From positions 124,001-188,000 of the forward strand of contig JARFXR010000003.1 in NCBI GenBank assembly GCA_029194535.1: a stretch of DNA of 64,000 bases, given 5' to 3'. This DNA comes from Nitrospira sp. GTDB lineage: Bacteria > Nitrospirota > Nitrospiria > Nitrospirales > Nitrospiraceae. Positions 63,272 through 64,000 of this stretch are shown piece after piece. How positions within the stretch are numbered: the first letter of the stretch is position 1; each line of letters starts with the position of its first letter. The translations under genes were made by a program, and so were the position numbers. The notes under the pieces were generated by a model that did no database searches, was not told where the DNA came from, and saw only the letters and a program-made list of their open reading frames with translations.

Positions 63272-63981
63272 GGATCTTCCATCTGCGCGCTCGTCACGGC
63301 CGCGCGCAGTCGGGCCGAATACCAGTGCCGAACCGACGACGCGTTCAAGAGGATCTCCGAGGCGTTCATCGGTCGACCGAAATACAACTCATTCCAGCCG
63401 TCGTCCGGAGAGAGGATCAATCCGCGCAGCGAGATGCCTCCGTACGCACCTTCGGATCTGGCGTAGGCGACCACGTCGGCAGTCAAGGTCGGCGTTACCC
63501 CGCCTGTCAGCCCCCTCCCCACCGGTCCGACAGTCAGGTTGAGATCCCCGCCGAGCATGAATTTCGAACCGATCATGGAGTCGATCCCCTTCTTGGTCAT
63601 GATGAGGGCGACAACCTGGGATCGCTTCAGACCGATCTGCAGCCCGAAACTTCCCGCCGTCACCGTGTAGAACGCCGGATCGCTCCATTCGCCCGTGCGC
63701 TCATCGTGGAGCAGCAACACCCCGGAGCCGAGCGCAGCACCGACAAAATAGCCTGCCTGCAAAACACGAGGAAGGATCAGCACCCCCCTCGCATCCTTCA
63801 AATTCTTGCGCAGCCATGCCAGGTCCGGATTGCCGGAGAACTGGGCAAACGTCAGGCGGGCGTTATCGACGACTTCTTCCAGATCGGTCAAATCCGCTCC
63901 CCGCGCCGTGACTGGAAACAGAAGAGATCCCCATCCCGTGAGCAGGCACAGTCCCATCCAGAGCGCGAAGACCACGCGCAC
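63268..63981 (-). CDS. SYLF (Ysc84-like) lipid-binding protein
   Basis: 237 aa. Signal peptide of about 28 residues, then a SYLF domain over most of the mature chain: GVLILPRVLQAGYFVGAALGSGVLL, DPAFYTVTAGSFGLQIG and the C-terminal AYARSEGAYGGISLRG pattern are the family hallmarks. SYLF proteins bind phosphoinositides or other lipids. The start is a GTG at 63981, 19 bases from the window end, so a longer form cannot be ruled out. Coupled to the EEP lipoprotein gene downstream. Confidence 0.88.
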   Translation of the reverse strand: MRVVFALWMGLCLLTGWGSLLFPVTARGADLTDLEEVVDNARLTFAQFSGNPDLAWLRKNLKDARGVLILPRVLQAGYFVGAALGSGVLLLHDERTGEWSDPAFYTVTAGSFGLQIGLKRSQVVALIMTKKGIDSMIGSKFMLGGDLNLTVGPVGRGLTGGVTPTLTADVVAYARSEGAYGGISLRGLILSPDDGWNELYFGRPMNASEILLNASSVRHWYSARLRAAVTSAQMEDP

Positions 63982-64000
63982 CGGTTGCCTGAACCGATTG

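Noticed and set aside
1-64000. CRISPR array or prophage
   Set aside because: No regularly spaced direct repeats, cas genes or phage structural genes were seen on either strand.

Overview
The window (about 60% GC, both strands densely coded) looks like a chromosome segment of a Gram-negative bacterium, most likely Nitrospira or a close relative in Nitrospirota. This is an inference from the gene mix: LptD, hopanoid-type squalene genes, a B12-dependent ribonucleotide reductase, paired DUF507 genes, an ECF42-type sigma factor and many multidomain signalling proteins. No nitrification marker, rRNA, tRNA, prophage, CRISPR array or intact insertion sequence was seen.

Layout. 1-9.5 kb: a mix of metabolic and secreted proteins (a dienelactone-hydrolase-like protein lacking its nucleophile, DUF423, a Bcp peroxiredoxin, two DUF507 genes, a YprB-like nuclease overlapping a PP2C phosphatase). 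9.9-18.2 kb: a signalling block with a 1386-residue protein (receiver, PAS, degenerate kinase, two PilZ, LuxD-like hydrolase, BioC-like methyltransferase), then a histidine kinase, an NtrC-type regulator and an HD-GYP response regulator. 18.2-29.4 kb: an all-minus block with recN, trxA, a TPR-type protein, lptD, folC, accD, a NiCoT-type transporter, moaA, a moaD-moaE fusion and moaC. Two related 143-144 bp MITE-like repeats lie in inverted orientation at the ends of its lptD-to-moaC part. 29.7-34.5 kb: a folB-methyltransferase fusion, a PHP phosphoesterase and a Ser/Thr kinase-PP2C-FHA cassette.

34.5-44.2 kb: a Cys-rich-repeat protein, a YjbQ protein, class II NrdJ, an SH3-type anchored protein, a HAD hydrolase, a translationally coupled BtuF-like/hpnD/hpnE run and a type-4 uracil-DNA glycosylase. 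44.2-44.8 kb: a gene-poor stretch holding a broken antitoxin-like gene. 44.8-49.2 kb: two PEBP proteins and the tldE/tldD pair. 49.4-55.4 kb: the classical envelope/isoprenoid cluster uppS-cdsA-dxr-rseP-proS. 55.6-58.9 kb: a GAF-PilB ATPase facing two single-domain PilZ proteins. 58.9-64 kb: small secreted proteins, an ECF42 sigma factor, an exported endonuclease/phosphatase-type lipoprotein and a SYLF protein.

Together the signalling genes point to c-di-GMP control (four PilZ domains, one HD-GYP) alongside two-component and Ser/Thr phosphorylation. The most unusual object is the 1386-residue protein: its last two domains resemble enzymes that act on acyl-ACP, fused to c-di-GMP-type sensing modules. 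All functional statements are read from the sequence by eye; no database search was possible.
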